Notes: generated by a model not told the origin, from the sequence alone. Positions 34,448 through 43,017 are shown, numbered from the stretch's first letter. The stretch: DNA of 64,000 nucleotides from Thiothrix sp. (GCF_028714775.1 NZ_JAQTLS010000001.1:62001-126000); one strand, 5' to 3'. Translations and numbers: made by a program.

Positions 34448-37030
34448 ATGAAAGCCCTGAACCCTCACCTTTGGCTTTACCTCTCCCCGTTGCTGCTGGC
34501 GACGGGGGCGAGTCACGCTAATATTGCAGCGAATGGCAACAGCGAAGAAGAGTTGGACGCGCTGTTCCGGGAAGCCTTCGGTAAAGAAAACGAGCAACTC
34601 CCCGGCGAACTCGAAGCCGATTTGCGGGTGAATGGCAATGTTCAAGGCACAATCCTCGCCCGCACCAATGGCAAAACCATTACCCAATTGCAGCGCGAGG
34701 CATTGCTACCCAAATTACGCCCTTACCTGAAAGAATCTTTGCTCAAGTCGCTGGAAAAAAACGCGGCGAACAGCGGTTGGCTCAGTGCCAGCGCACTTGA
34801 AGCGGCGGGTATCCGCACCCGTTACGATATTCAGGAATTAGCCGTCGCGGTCAAAATCGACAAAAAAAGCATGAACCGGCGGATGCGCTCGTTACTCAGT
34901 GCGTTACCCGGTGACAAGCAGCATGTTATTCCCGAACGCTTGGCTGACCCTGCTAAAGTCAGCGGTTACATCAACCTCAGCAGTGGGATTTCGCAAGATT
35001 TCAGCAATAACTCCGCAGAACCAAGCCTCAATGTGCGGGCGGAAAGTGCGGTCAATGTCCACGGCTTTGTGCTGGAAAACCAACACACCTACCAACACGG
35101 CACGAACGGTAAACCGGGTACGTTGACCCGCGATTACACCCGTTTAGTGATCGACGACGCGGAAGAGGAACACCGCTATCGCATTGGCGACATCAACACC
35201 GAGAGCCGTAATTTCCAAGGCTCGTTACCCCTCGGTGGGGTGCAAGTGACACGCGATTTAACTTGGGCAAGCTCGGGTGAATACACCCCGCAAGGCAACC
35301 AGCGTTTCAGCCTGAGCAGCCCCGCCGAAGTCGATATTTACCTTGATGGACGCTTACACCGCAGTGTGCGCTTACAAGCCGGGGAACACGAATTGGCGGA
35401 ACTCGACGCGCTCGGCGGCACTAGCGTCAAGCTGCGCATCAAAGACGATCTCGGTAAAATCACCACGCAAGAATTCAGCCGCTTTACCGACAGCCGCTTG
35501 TTAAGCCCGGAATTTTCGCGCTATTCCATTAGCGTCGGTTTCCCCTCGCGCCGCGAAGCCGACCAACTCAAATACGACACCAAACGCCCGGTTGCCAGTG
35601 CCTATTACCAGCAAGGTGTGACCGAGAATCTCACCGCCGGGGTTGATGTGCAAACCGATGGTAAGGCGCATCAACTCGGCGGCGATATTATTTGGGCAAC
35701 GGAAATCGGCAATGTCACCGCTGGGGTCAGCCACAGCCAAAGTCGCAACGGCAAAAAAGGGCAGGCGGCACGGGTGCAAATCAGCCGCCGCCCCGATAAT
35801 CGTGGGGAAGGCGACAAACAACGCCCGATCCAGTGGGATATTGCCGCCGAACGCTTCACCCCGGATTACCAAAACCTCAATCCGCAAGACGACGGCACGA
35901 CTAGCACTACCTCCACTCAGGCGGTTAAGCAGCAACTCAATGCCAGTGTCAGCAAAGCGTTTAGCGACCGCACCAGCGGCAATCTTGGCGTAGCGCACAC
36001 CACCCAGCACGACGGCAAAACCCGCACCAATCTCAATGCAGGGGTGAGTACCCGTTTGGGTAAAAACCTCAACGTGTCGGTGTATGGCTCGCAAAGCCGT
36101 GATGCCAAGGGTGCGGCGGATATGTCGGTGCGGGTCGGTTTCAGTATGCCGCTGGATGCTACCGCTTCCGGGCGTGGGCAATCGGTGAGCGGTTCGCACG
36201 ATGATAAAGGGCGTTCGCAACTGGCGTACCGCATTTCCGGCAAGGGTAAGCGCGGGGTGGACAGTTTGAGCGGCGGGGTGCGCTTGCAATCCGAACGCGG
36301 CAAAACCGGGTTGGGGGCAGATGTGCGCTACCAAGGCGAAGCGTTTGACGCGAATTTATCCATCACGCCGCAGCTTGCCAGCAGCAAAGTGGGTTACAGC
36401 GGTTCGGCGAATGTGAATACCGCGATTGTGTTTGCTGACGGCGCGGTGGCGATGAGCCGCCCGGTGCATGACAGTTTCGCCATCCTCGAACCGCCGGAAG
36501 GTTTGGAACACCCAATGGCAGCCAGCCGTGGCAAGAATTTATTCCAACGCAAAGAAAACACGCTCGACAGCTTGCCGGAGCGTTACGACGCGGTGATGCA
36601 ACCGGGCAGCAAAGCGGTGCTTAATAACCTCGCATCGTATCAGGTGCAACACGTCAGCAGCGACAGCGCGGTATTGCCGGAAGGCTTTGACCTCGATGCA
36701 ACCGAGTTTGATGTCATGCCCGATTACAAAAGCGGCTATCGCGTGAAAGTGGGCGGGGAACGCGGCGCAATGTTAGAAGCGCATTTAGCCGATGCCAGTG
36801 GGCAATCGCTCAAACTGCAAGGCGGGCAATTGATCGCGCTGGATGCCAAACAGGGCGGTAAACCCATTCAATTCTTCACCGACGACGCAGGTGTCATGCG
36901 CTTATCGCACATCCGTCAAGGCAATTACCGTGTCGAACTGTTTTCCCTGCCGGATTTGCGCAACCCGCCGATACGGGTCACGGGCAAACCCGGCGAAACC
37001 CAAACGCTGGACTTGAGGGCAACCTCATGA
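34448..37030 (+). CDS. Outer-membrane usher, chaperone-usher pilus family
   Basis: An 860-residue protein with a signal peptide (SHA-N). An N-terminal domain has repeated short helices and an EELDALFREAFGKE start. A large beta-barrel region (about residues 180-660) is interrupted by a plug-like middle (EVDIYLDGRLHRSVRLQAGEHELAEL). C-terminal beta domains contain DYKSGYRVKVGGERG. It assembles subunits and passes them through the outer membrane. It is unlike classic FimD in its N-terminus, resembling the CS1/alternate usher group. Confidence 0.82.
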   Translation: MKALNPHLWLYLSPLLLATGASHANIAANGNSEEELDALFREAFGKENEQLPGELEADLRVNGNVQGTILARTNGKTITQLQREALLPKLRPYLKESLLKSLEKNAANSGWLSASALEAAGIRTRYDIQELAVAVKIDKKSMNRRMRSLLSALPGDKQHVIPERLADPAKVSGYINLSSGISQDFSNNSAEPSLNVRAESAVNVHGFVLENQHTYQHGTNGKPGTLTRDYTRLVIDDAEEEHRYRIGDINTESRNFQGSLPLGGVQVTRDLTWASSGEYTPQGNQRFSLSSPAEVDIYLDGRLHRSVRLQAGEHELAELDALGGTSVKLRIKDDLGKITTQEFSRFTDSRLLSPEFSRYSISVGFPSRREADQLKYDTKRPVASAYYQQGVTENLTAGVDVQTDGKAHQLGGDIIWATEIGNVTAGVSHSQSRNGKKGQAARVQISRRPDNRGEGDKQRPIQWDIAAERFTPDYQNLNPQDDGTTSTTSTQAVKQQLNASVSKAFSDRTSGNLGVAHTTQHDGKTRTNLNAGVSTRLGKNLNVSVYGSQSRDAKGAADMSVRVGFSMPLDATASGRGQSVSGSHDDKGRSQLAYRISGKGKRGVDSLSGGVRLQSERGKTGLGADVRYQGEAFDANLSITPQLASSKVGYSGSANVNTAIVFADGAVAMSRPVHDSFAILEPPEGLEHPMAASRGKNLFQRKENTLDSLPERYDAVMQPGSKAVLNNLASYQVQHVSSDSAVLPEGFDLDATEFDVMPDYKSGYRVKVGGERGAMLEAHLADASGQSLKLQGGQLIALDAKQGGKPIQFFTDDAGVMRLSHIRQGNYRVELFSLPDLRNPPIRVTGKPGETQTLDLRATS

Positions 37031-37086
37031 AATGCCCCGACCCAGCGATTTACTCTCCCCTCATCTTTTGTACAGGAGTACATACC

Positions 37087-37656
37087 ATGAAAAAGCAACT
37101 CATTATTGCCGCTATCGCCTGCGCTGTAAGCGGCACGGCTTTCGCCGCTACTGAAGGTAGCCACCAAATCAATCTCACAGTTGATGCCCCAACCTCCACC
37201 TTAGAATTCACCGCCCCTGCGGGTATTTTAGGTGGAGCAACCAACTGGGTTTTTGATGTCGACAGACTAGGTTGGCCAGCCAATCAGTTTCGTCGTAATT
37301 TAGGTACGTTCACTCTAACTGGAAACGGATTCACGAATGAAACGATATGCAGGCTCCATATAAGCTCTGATAACAGCACACTTGGTTCTCCTTGGGAGTT
37401 AAAAGCACCAGGCATTTCGACAGGTATAAAATATGGAATAAGTGATTCCACTGGAGAACAAGCAAAGTATGGATATAACCATGTTGGCGCATCATGGTTA
37501 ATCACAGATAGCGAATTTAGCGCACCTGTAGCGCCAAATAAAACTTGCGATGGCTCCATAGACCTAACCATAGCCACCGAAAACCTTTATCCAGCTCAGC
37601 GACCTGCTACTGGCACATATACTGATACTATTCGGTTTACGGTATCAGCAAGCTAA
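37087..37656 (+). CDS. Pilus subunit 1, secreted
   Basis: A 189-residue protein with a signal peptide (AFA-A). The mature start EGSHQINLTVDAPTSTLEF is shared in pattern with the next two genes (DSGSHTINLAVGVPDP, ETGDHEINLVVGAPEP), and all three end GTYTDTIRF-like. Two Cys (TICRLHI and KTCDG) are placed to form a disulfide. The ATG at 37087 has AGGAG upstream; an in-frame ATG at 37027 would overlap the usher stop. Codon use is more AT-rich than in the usher. Confidence 0.75.
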   Translation: MKKQLIIAAIACAVSGTAFAATEGSHQINLTVDAPTSTLEFTAPAGILGGATNWVFDVDRLGWPANQFRRNLGTFTLTGNGFTNETICRLHISSDNSTLGSPWELKAPGISTGIKYGISDSTGEQAKYGYNHVGASWLITDSEFSAPVAPNKTCDGSIDLTIATENLYPAQRPATGTYTDTIRFTVSAS

Positions 37657-37668
37657 AGGGGTGATGGC

Positions 37669-38208
37669 ATGAAAGCAGTTGTTTTTGTGCCGTTGTTGGC
37701 GTTGGCATTGGGCGGTTTTTCTGCCCATGCCGCTGATAGCGGTTCGCATACAATTAATTTGGCAGTGGGTGTGCCTGATCCCTTACTGAGCATCGTGCTG
37801 GCAAATGAAACCGTCAATATTGATATGGAAACCCAAATAGCACCGAGCGGACGTTTACTCGCGCCATTGGGGCTGCTAAGTATGCGTGGCGAAAACCTTG
37901 TTGCTGCCACAACCTGCACATTATCCGCCAGTTCCACCAACAATTGGTTTCTGATTAAACAGAATGCCATTCAAGGTGGCGAAGGTGAACCCGGCAGACC
38001 CATTCCCTATTTGCTGTCATCAGAAGATAACCAAGGAATGCTTTACGGGTACAACCAAGGCTATTTCTTGCAAGTCCCGAAAGTTGTTCCGGTCGTCAAT
38101 AACTCATGCAGTTATGACCGCAATTTGTACTTTCTAGCTAATATTCCTTATCAACCAGAATCAGGGACTTATTCAGACACCGTTACTTATACCATTACCG
38201 TTATTTAA
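37669..38208 (+). CDS. Pilus subunit 2, secreted
   Basis: A 179-residue protein, paralogue of subunits 1 and 3: signal peptide (AHA-A), mature start DSGSHTINLAVGVPDP, disulfide-candidate Cys in TTCTLSASS and NSCSYDRNLYF, and the C-terminal ESGTYSDTVTYTITVI. The shared GxPGRPIPY motif with subunit 3 lies mid-protein. It is 12 bp after subunit 1 and 13 bp before subunit 3, so it is part of the same operon. Confidence 0.75.
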   Translation: MKAVVFVPLLALALGGFSAHAADSGSHTINLAVGVPDPLLSIVLANETVNIDMETQIAPSGRLLAPLGLLSMRGENLVAATTCTLSASSTNNWFLIKQNAIQGGEGEPGRPIPYLLSSEDNQGMLYGYNQGYFLQVPKVVPVVNNSCSYDRNLYFLANIPYQPESGTYSDTVTYTITVI

Positions 38209-38221
38209 GAGGGTACGCACC

Positions 38222-38851
38222 ATGAGAAAAATATTACTTACCACCGCATTACTATTGTTTTCTAGTGGTGCAATCCATGCAGAGGAAACAGGCGATCACG
38301 AGATTAATCTGGTGGTTGGCGCACCTGAACCGGAAATATCGCTTAACCTGTTTGGGAACACCAACGGCGGCATCACCACTACCGATCTCAACTTCGACGA
38401 TTTCAACTTTAACTGCGGTAGTACAGGTGGCGGCGGTGGTGCTGGCGGCATTGGCGGCGCAGGAGGTGGCGGTGCAGGTGGCGGTGGGTCAACGGGCTGT
38501 GGCTCGATAGCATTGGGGACACTGGCATTTAGTGCTACTGGTCTACCTGCAACCAGCACCCAGTGCAGGGTTGCCATCCAATCCACCAGAAACTGGATGC
38601 TGGTGAATGAAACAGCAACCCAAAGCGGCGCGGGGCAACCCGGAAGACCGATTCCATACACCATCCACACCAATAGCTCGACAGCCCTAGCCTTGAATAG
38701 CGGTGGCATTAATCCAGCAGAAGTATCGGCTAATGTCACTGGCGATGTTTGCAATTATTCCGCCCCTTTGTATTTTAGGGCAACGATTAATTACACACCT
38801 GAAGCAGGTACTTATACGGACACATTAACCTTTACGAGTTCAGTCATTTAA
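38222..38851 (+). CDS. Pilus subunit 3 with glycine-rich insert
   Basis: A 209-residue paralogue of the two preceding subunits: signal peptide (IHA-E), mature start ETGDHEINLVVGAPEP, GQPGRPIPYTIH and the C-terminal EAGTYTDTLTFTSSVI. It carries an extra insert of about 35 residues after NFDDFNFNCG, made almost only of Gly, Ala, Ser and Thr and closed by STGCGS. The two flanking Cys could bracket the insert with a disulfide. A similar Gly-rich stretch occurs in the interrupted frame 400 bp downstream. Confidence 0.72.
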   Translation: MRKILLTTALLLFSSGAIHAEETGDHEINLVVGAPEPEISLNLFGNTNGGITTTDLNFDDFNFNCGSTGGGGGAGGIGGAGGGGAGGGGSTGCGSIALGTLAFSATGLPATSTQCRVAIQSTRNWMLVNETATQSGAGQPGRPIPYTIHTNSSTALALNSGGINPAEVSANVTGDVCNYSAPLYFRATINYTPEAGTYTDTLTFTSSVI

Positions 38852-38880
38852 CCAAATCAATACAAACCACATGACCCAAA

Positions 38881-38903
38881 CGAATGTATCCGAAGTGATA
38901 GTG
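38881..38903 (-). promoter_or_regulatory. Reverse copy of the shared dyad motif
   Basis: Read on the minus strand this is CACTATCACTTCGGATACAT followed by TCG, 17 of 23 matches with the copy at 39488-39510. It lies about 90 bp before the Gly-rich frame. It is possibly a binding site for the local response regulator. Confidence 0.4.
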
Positions 38904-38994
38904 TCGCAACGGAAAATAACTGATTACACTTAACCTCATGACAGACAGACTGTCGTTGTAAATGGAGAGCACCGTTCTAAGATAAGGAGGTTTT

Positions 38995-39357
38995 ATGCCA
39001 ATCAATATGAATGGCGGAGCGCAAGCACACGCACAAGACCACGAATAAGGCGATCGTGTACCACCACCGTGGGAGAGACTGGAAAATAGCCCCTACGTTG
39101 ACTTTCTTTCTAATCAAGGAGTCAGCGGTGGAAAAGGCTTGCCTAATTTCCCTTATCAGGGTTTTCATGCATTGATGGATAATCCTGCAAGCCAGTTAGG
39201 GAATCCGGGTATGCCGGGTATTATTGCGCAGTTAATTGAGAGTCTTGCGGATTCGGGAAATAACGGCGGCGGCTCGACAGGCGCGGGCGGCGGTGCTGGT
39301 GGTATCGGCAATCCGCAGGATAATACCGATAGCGGCAATAGCCCTGATTTAATTTAA
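38995..39357 (+). pseudogene. Small Gly-rich protein frame interrupted by an in-frame stop
   Basis: A perfect AAGGAGG site and ATG at 38995 open a 17-codon peptide (MPINMNGGAQAHAQDHE) ending in TAA at 39046. The same frame then stays open for 103 codons to 39357, with sensible sequence (VPPPWERLENSPYVDFLSNQG, later NNGGGSTGAGGGAGGIG). Without the stop it would be a 120-residue protein. It may be a recent nonsense mutation, a sequencing error, or a short peptide gene with a dead 3' part. A TTG (39139) or ATG (39175) could restart translation but lacks a good ribosome site. It is followed by a terminator. Confidence 0.55.
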
Positions 39358-39425
39358 TACGCAGTCATGGATGAAGGTTATCGCTCCTAAAATAATTAAT
39401 CTGAGTTTTTTGATCATCCGTTTAT

Positions 39426-39452
39426 AGCCTCACTTGTTGGGGCTTTTTTTTG
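39426..39452 (+). terminator. Intrinsic terminator after the Gly-rich frame
   Basis: Stem AGCCTCA/TGGGGCT (one G-U pair, loop CTTGT) runs into eight or more T. It separates the pilus/Gly-rich unit from the subtilisin-like gene. Confidence 0.78.
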
Positions 39453-39487
39453 ATTGAAAATCTAATTTCAGCAATAAGTAAAAATCG

Positions 39488-39510
39488 CACTATTCATTTG
39501 AATACATTCA
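39488..39510 (+). promoter_or_regulatory. Shared dyad motif upstream of the subtilisin-like gene
   Basis: From 39489 it reads ACTATTCATTTGAATACATT then CA, with three regularly spaced half-sites ATTCA, TGAAT and ATTCA. It lies about 70 bp before the start at 39580 and matches the copy before the pilus operon at 17 of 22 bases. Confidence 0.5.
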
Positions 39511-39579
39511 AAGTGATACTTAAAAACAAAACACAAAAAGCCTAAGATAGGCTCAATAGAAAACATCGCGGAGCATCAA

Positions 39580-40317
39580 ATGCCAACCTTAATTCATGAG
39601 CTTTATAGCAAATACGAAACCATAAGAAAATTCAAGAAAATAATGAAAACCAAAGGGCAGCATAAAACCATTGGATTAATTGATATTGGCAGCATAAGAA
39701 ACAATGCCATAATAATAAAGAAATTCAATCCCGGAAGTAAAGATAGCATACAAGATCATAGCGCATTCTCTTTAAGCTTATTATCAAACTCACCCGCCAA
39801 TAAAAACCAAGGAATCACATCTAATGCGCAAATAATTTATGCTGACATAACGGATATTAATAATGCCATCAATTTTAACCTTGTAAATAAAGCATTAAAA
39901 TGGTTAATTTCATTAAACACCAATATCATCGTTATGCCTTTTGGTGGTTCAGAAAGTCATGCCGAGATCAGCAAAACGCTCGCCATTGCCAACTCATTAG
40001 GGATATTTGTTTTTGCTGCTGCTGGAAATGGCTACCCTGCCAATACTTATTTCCCAGCAAGACACCCCTCCGTGATAAGTGTTGGCTCAATGGGCTGGGA
40101 TGGAAGAAAACTACCCGAATGCTGTGAAAACCCAAAGCCAGATTTATTATTTCCCGGCTATTTAATTCCTGGATGTACAAAAAATAATGACATTACCGTG
40201 AGAAGTGGATCGTCCGCTGCTTGTGTTCTTGCTGGTGGCATAGCGACTTGTTTAATTACCAACAGATCAATTAAAACAAGAAATACCTTAATCTCTAAAC
40301 TTAAAGGAGGATTATAG
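39580..40317 (+). CDS. Small subtilisin-like (S8 fold) protein
   Basis: A 245-residue protein with no signal peptide. The order of motifs follows subtilases: Asp in IGLIDIGS (about residue 36), His in QDHSAFSLSLLS (about 62), Asn region AAAGNGYPANTYFPARHPSVISVG, and Ser in SGSSAACVLAGGIA. The usual D-T/S-G, H-G-T and G-T-S are altered to D-I-G, H-S-A and G-S-S, so activity is plausible but not certain. It is about 30-50 residues shorter than typical catalytic domains and lacks a propeptide. Codons are markedly AT-rich (AAA, AAT, ATA), suggesting transfer. Confidence 0.7.
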   Translation: MPTLIHELYSKYETIRKFKKIMKTKGQHKTIGLIDIGSIRNNAIIIKKFNPGSKDSIQDHSAFSLSLLSNSPANKNQGITSNAQIIYADITDINNAINFNLVNKALKWLISLNTNIIVMPFGGSESHAEISKTLAIANSLGIFVFAAAGNGYPANTYFPARHPSVISVGSMGWDGRKLPECCENPKPDLLFPGYLIPGCTKNNDITVRSGSSAACVLAGGIATCLITNRSIKTRNTLISKLKGGL

Positions 40318-40406
40318 CTACATCTTGCGCCAGCTACGCCAATATGCCCGATCATTTGATCGAAACCCTATGGAATATATTAATCATCAATCAAGGAGAA
40401 CGTATC

Positions 40407-41453
40407 ATGGCTGAGATTACCATGTCAGATACCATTGAAATCACTGACCCTAAACTGCAAAACATTGCAACCCAAATTCTCAACACCCTGAAAGTTGAAA
40501 CGGAAAAGGCTTTTGCCTCCCAAGCAGATGCGGCATATAAACTACCAGCCGACCCAAACTCTGTAGAGCAAACCATGCTAACCTATTTCAACAAATATCC
40601 CGCCGACAAAAAAGTAACCGTTGCAAAGACAGCACTTTCCATGGTGACAATGCCAACCGCAAAACGGGCAGCCCTCTACGGTAATGATCTCGGCGGGTTA
40701 GACTTGAAAAAAGCTGTAACGATTGATTCACAATTCAAAGCAACAGCTACTTTCAATAACCTGTTATTGCCTGCCAACTATTTATCCAGCATCAATGGCA
40801 ATATTCTCGGCGGAAATCGTATTACTGGAGGTGGTGTTATTCCCCCAACGCCGCAATTAGTGCGTGACAAGTTGGAGTTACGCATCCACCGCGTAATGTG
40901 CAATGACGAAACAGATCCTGAATGGTGGGGGGATGACAGCATTGCCATTGCAGGCATTGCCACTAATGCAGCGAGTGCAACGAGTAACCCCATTGGTGAA
41001 CGCTTCGTTGGTTCATTTAGTGATGGTCGTTATCGAGATTACACACCCCCGATGAGCCTCCACATCTTTAATCTACGTGACGGTGCAAATACTTGGCCCA
41101 AATACTATTCTGTCGCTTTACTGTTGGCGGAAAAAGATTCGGGTGGATTTAGCACTATCATTAACCGACTATTTGACCAAATAAGGGCAAGAGTTGACAC
41201 ATACCTGCGTAACATCAGAGGTTTTTGGGCACAAGTCGCTGCTGTAGTATGGAATGTTGTCAAAAGGCTTCTTGATTGGATTCGTAATTTGTTCGCTGAC
41301 GATGTATTCGATCCTGTCATTGCCCGTATTGGGATACCGTCAATGGAAGCCACATGGGCAAATGGTGCAACCGATGGCCCCGAACTTCAAGCTCGCTTCG
41401 TTGGTCACGGCGGTACATATACTGTCACTTATGATTGGCGGCTGTTTGTTTAG
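40407..41453 (+). CDS. Unrecognised 348-residue protein
   Basis: I do not recognise a family. The N-terminal 90 residues look helical. A middle domain (about residues 150-250) has strands around LELRIHRVMCNDETDPEWWGDD and MSLHIFNLRDG. An amphipathic, Trp-rich helical stretch follows (about 250-305, RLFDQIRARVDTYL...VVWNVVKRLLDWIRNLF), and the C-terminus is GTYTVTYDWRLFV. The acidic DETDPEWWGDD could bind a cation and the helix could bind membranes; both are inferences. No signal peptide is seen. The ATG at 40407 has AAGGAG upstream and follows the subtilisin-like gene by 89 bp. Confidence 0.7.
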   Translation: MAEITMSDTIEITDPKLQNIATQILNTLKVETEKAFASQADAAYKLPADPNSVEQTMLTYFNKYPADKKVTVAKTALSMVTMPTAKRAALYGNDLGGLDLKKAVTIDSQFKATATFNNLLLPANYLSSINGNILGGNRITGGGVIPPTPQLVRDKLELRIHRVMCNDETDPEWWGDDSIAIAGIATNAASATSNPIGERFVGSFSDGRYRDYTPPMSLHIFNLRDGANTWPKYYSVALLLAEKDSGGFSTIINRLFDQIRARVDTYLRNIRGFWAQVAAVVWNVVKRLLDWIRNLFADDVFDPVIARIGIPSMEATWANGATDGPELQARFVGHGGTYTVTYDWRLFV

Positions 41454-41505
41454 CAAGCCGCCTAAGCACTAATGACAGCAATACAACAGTATTGAACTGC
41501 AAATC

Positions 41506-41533
41506 AACCTGTGCCGGGAAACTGGCGCAGGTT
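41506..41533. terminator. Hairpin after the unrecognised gene, weak terminator
   Basis: A 10-bp stem AACCTGTGCC/GGCGCAGGTT (one G-U pair) with the loop GGGAAACT. No T-run follows, so termination is uncertain. Confidence 0.4.
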
Positions 41534-41642
41534 TAACCCACCTATTCCCTTGCCATCCCCGTATTGAGATACACCAACAGCCTTGAAAATGGCAAAATAG
41601 ACCCCACCCTTGCCCTGACTTAATAATAGCTCTGGTGTTGAT

Positions 41643-42386
41643 ATGTTATTGCGCGTTACCCTGATTATCCTGCTAATAATTGCTACGTTAATGGCAGGTA
41701 TTTGGGCGTACCGACATTTCATCACGCCACCTCCCACACCACCCGTTGTACTGATCCCCACCCCGCCCTACACAACACCTAGCTTACCGCCTGTACTGAA
41801 ACCCATTCCACCCGCACACGTGACAAAACTGCTGAACTCCGTATTCAAACAAGTGGATGTTACCCGCTCGTATGACCCTAGCTATGTCAACTTGAAATAC
41901 CCCGGCGGCGATGTCAAGGAAAGCACGGGCGTGTGTGCCGATGTGGTGGTTCGCGCCTTCCGCGCCCAAGGCGTTGATCTGCAAGCGGCATTGCACGAAG
42001 ACATGCGCAAGGCTTTCAATGAATATCCGAAAAAATGGGGCATGAAAGCCCCTGACACCAATATCGACCACCGTCGGGTCTACAACCTGATGAAGTTTTT
42101 CGAGCGTAAGGGTAAATCTTTACCGATTACCAACAACCCGGACGATTACCTGCCCGGCGATGTGGTGGCTTGGGATTTAGGCAAAGGGCAAGGCCATATC
42201 GGCATCACCACCCAGTACAAAACCCCGGATGGCGTGCCGCTCATGGGGCATAACGTTGGTTATGGCACGAACATCGAAAATGCGCTGTTTTTCTGGCCTA
42301 TTATTGGGCATTACCGCTATTTCAATGCACAGGGAGACGTGAGCGCAACTCGTCCCGGTCATACCACCACTGGCCTTCCACGATAG
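41643..42386 (+). CDS. DUF1287 protein (YijF-like), membrane-anchored
   Basis: A 247-residue protein with an N-terminal membrane helix, a Pro-rich linker (about residues 25-58) and a DUF1287 domain. That domain has the probable nucleophile Cys in STGVCADVVVRAFRAQGVDL, YLPGDVVAWDLGKGQGHIGI with a conserved His, and MGHNVGYG. DUF1287 is related to NlpC/P60-type amidases. The last residues overlap the convergent gene by 65 bp. Confidence 0.8.
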   Translation: MLLRVTLIILLIIATLMAGIWAYRHFITPPPTPPVVLIPTPPYTTPSLPPVLKPIPPAHVTKLLNSVFKQVDVTRSYDPSYVNLKYPGGDVKESTGVCADVVVRAFRAQGVDLQAALHEDMRKAFNEYPKKWGMKAPDTNIDHRRVYNLMKFFERKGKSLPITNNPDDYLPGDVVAWDLGKGQGHIGITTQYKTPDGVPLMGHNVGYGTNIENALFFWPIIGHYRYFNAQGDVSATRPGHTTTGLPR

Positions 42387-43017
42387 CATCGACCACTTGC
42401 CCCAAACGCGGCAGGAACACTTTCGGGTTGAGCAAATCCAAGCGGTTCAGCCAGAGGTTCATTGCTTCCTGCGAGTTGACATTGCTGTGACGTTCGGCAA
42501 CTTTCGCCAGCATTGCGCCAGTAAGGAACATTACGCTGTCGCGCTTTTCGCCTTCCAACCGTAAATCAGCGATGTAATGCGCCACCGCAGCCGCTACCGC
42601 TGCACCATCTGCCTGCGCTGGAGTGGCATCAATCAAGTGGTTGAGCATAATAATCGTCAGTTGTGGATCAATCGGGTAAGTGACCGCCAGCCAAATACCA
42701 TTGCCCAAAGCAGGCACGGAAGCAGGCAAATCGCAGCGGTACAGCACATCGCAGCAACGCACAGCCTCTTCCCAACGCTCGCCATCGCGGAAAATGGCAA
42801 ACGATTCGCGGGTCATGCCCCACGCGGCTTCGCGCATTCCCGGCTCTTCCAATTCCAGCATGATTTCGGCAATTTCGTATTGCACATTGGCACGTTCCAG
42901 TGGGTTGCTATTGGGGGTAAGCTGCATTAGCTGCGCTTGGCGTTGCGCGAGTTCATTTTTCAGCAATTGACGGGAATCAGCGCCGCCGGTGAATTCAACA
43001 GGAGTGGTATCGCTCAT
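42322..43017 (-). CDS. Conserved-looking helical protein, unknown function
   Basis: A 231-residue soluble, mainly helical protein. Features include ERANVQYEIAEIMLELEEPGMREAAW, RWEEAVRCCDVLYRCD and LRLEGEKRDSVMFLTGAMLAKVAERH. The helix pairs look like TPR or similar repeats. I do not recognise a named family. The ATG at 43017 is preferred over a start at 43077. It is divergent from ruvA. Confidence 0.62.
   Translation of the reverse strand: MSDTTPVEFTGGADSRQLLKNELAQRQAQLMQLTPNSNPLERANVQYEIAEIMLELEEPGMREAAWGMTRESFAIFRDGERWEEAVRCCDVLYRCDLPASVPALGNGIWLAVTYPIDPQLTIIMLNHLIDATPAQADGAAVAAAVAHYIADLRLEGEKRDSVMFLTGAMLAKVAERHSNVNSQEAMNLWLNRLDLLNPKVFLPRLGQVVDAIVEGQWWYDRDELRSRLPVH

Noticed and set aside
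33827-34687. Minus-strand open frame of 286 codons
   Set aside because: Antisense to the pilus chaperone and usher genes, whose forward frames have clear signal peptides and domains.
35501-36334. Minus-strand open frame of 277 codons
   Set aside because: Antisense shadow of the usher barrel region.
39046-39048. Programmed recoding (selenocysteine or pyrrolysine) at the stop in the Gly-rich frame
   Set aside because: The codon is TAA, which is not used for either residue, and no recoding structure is evident.
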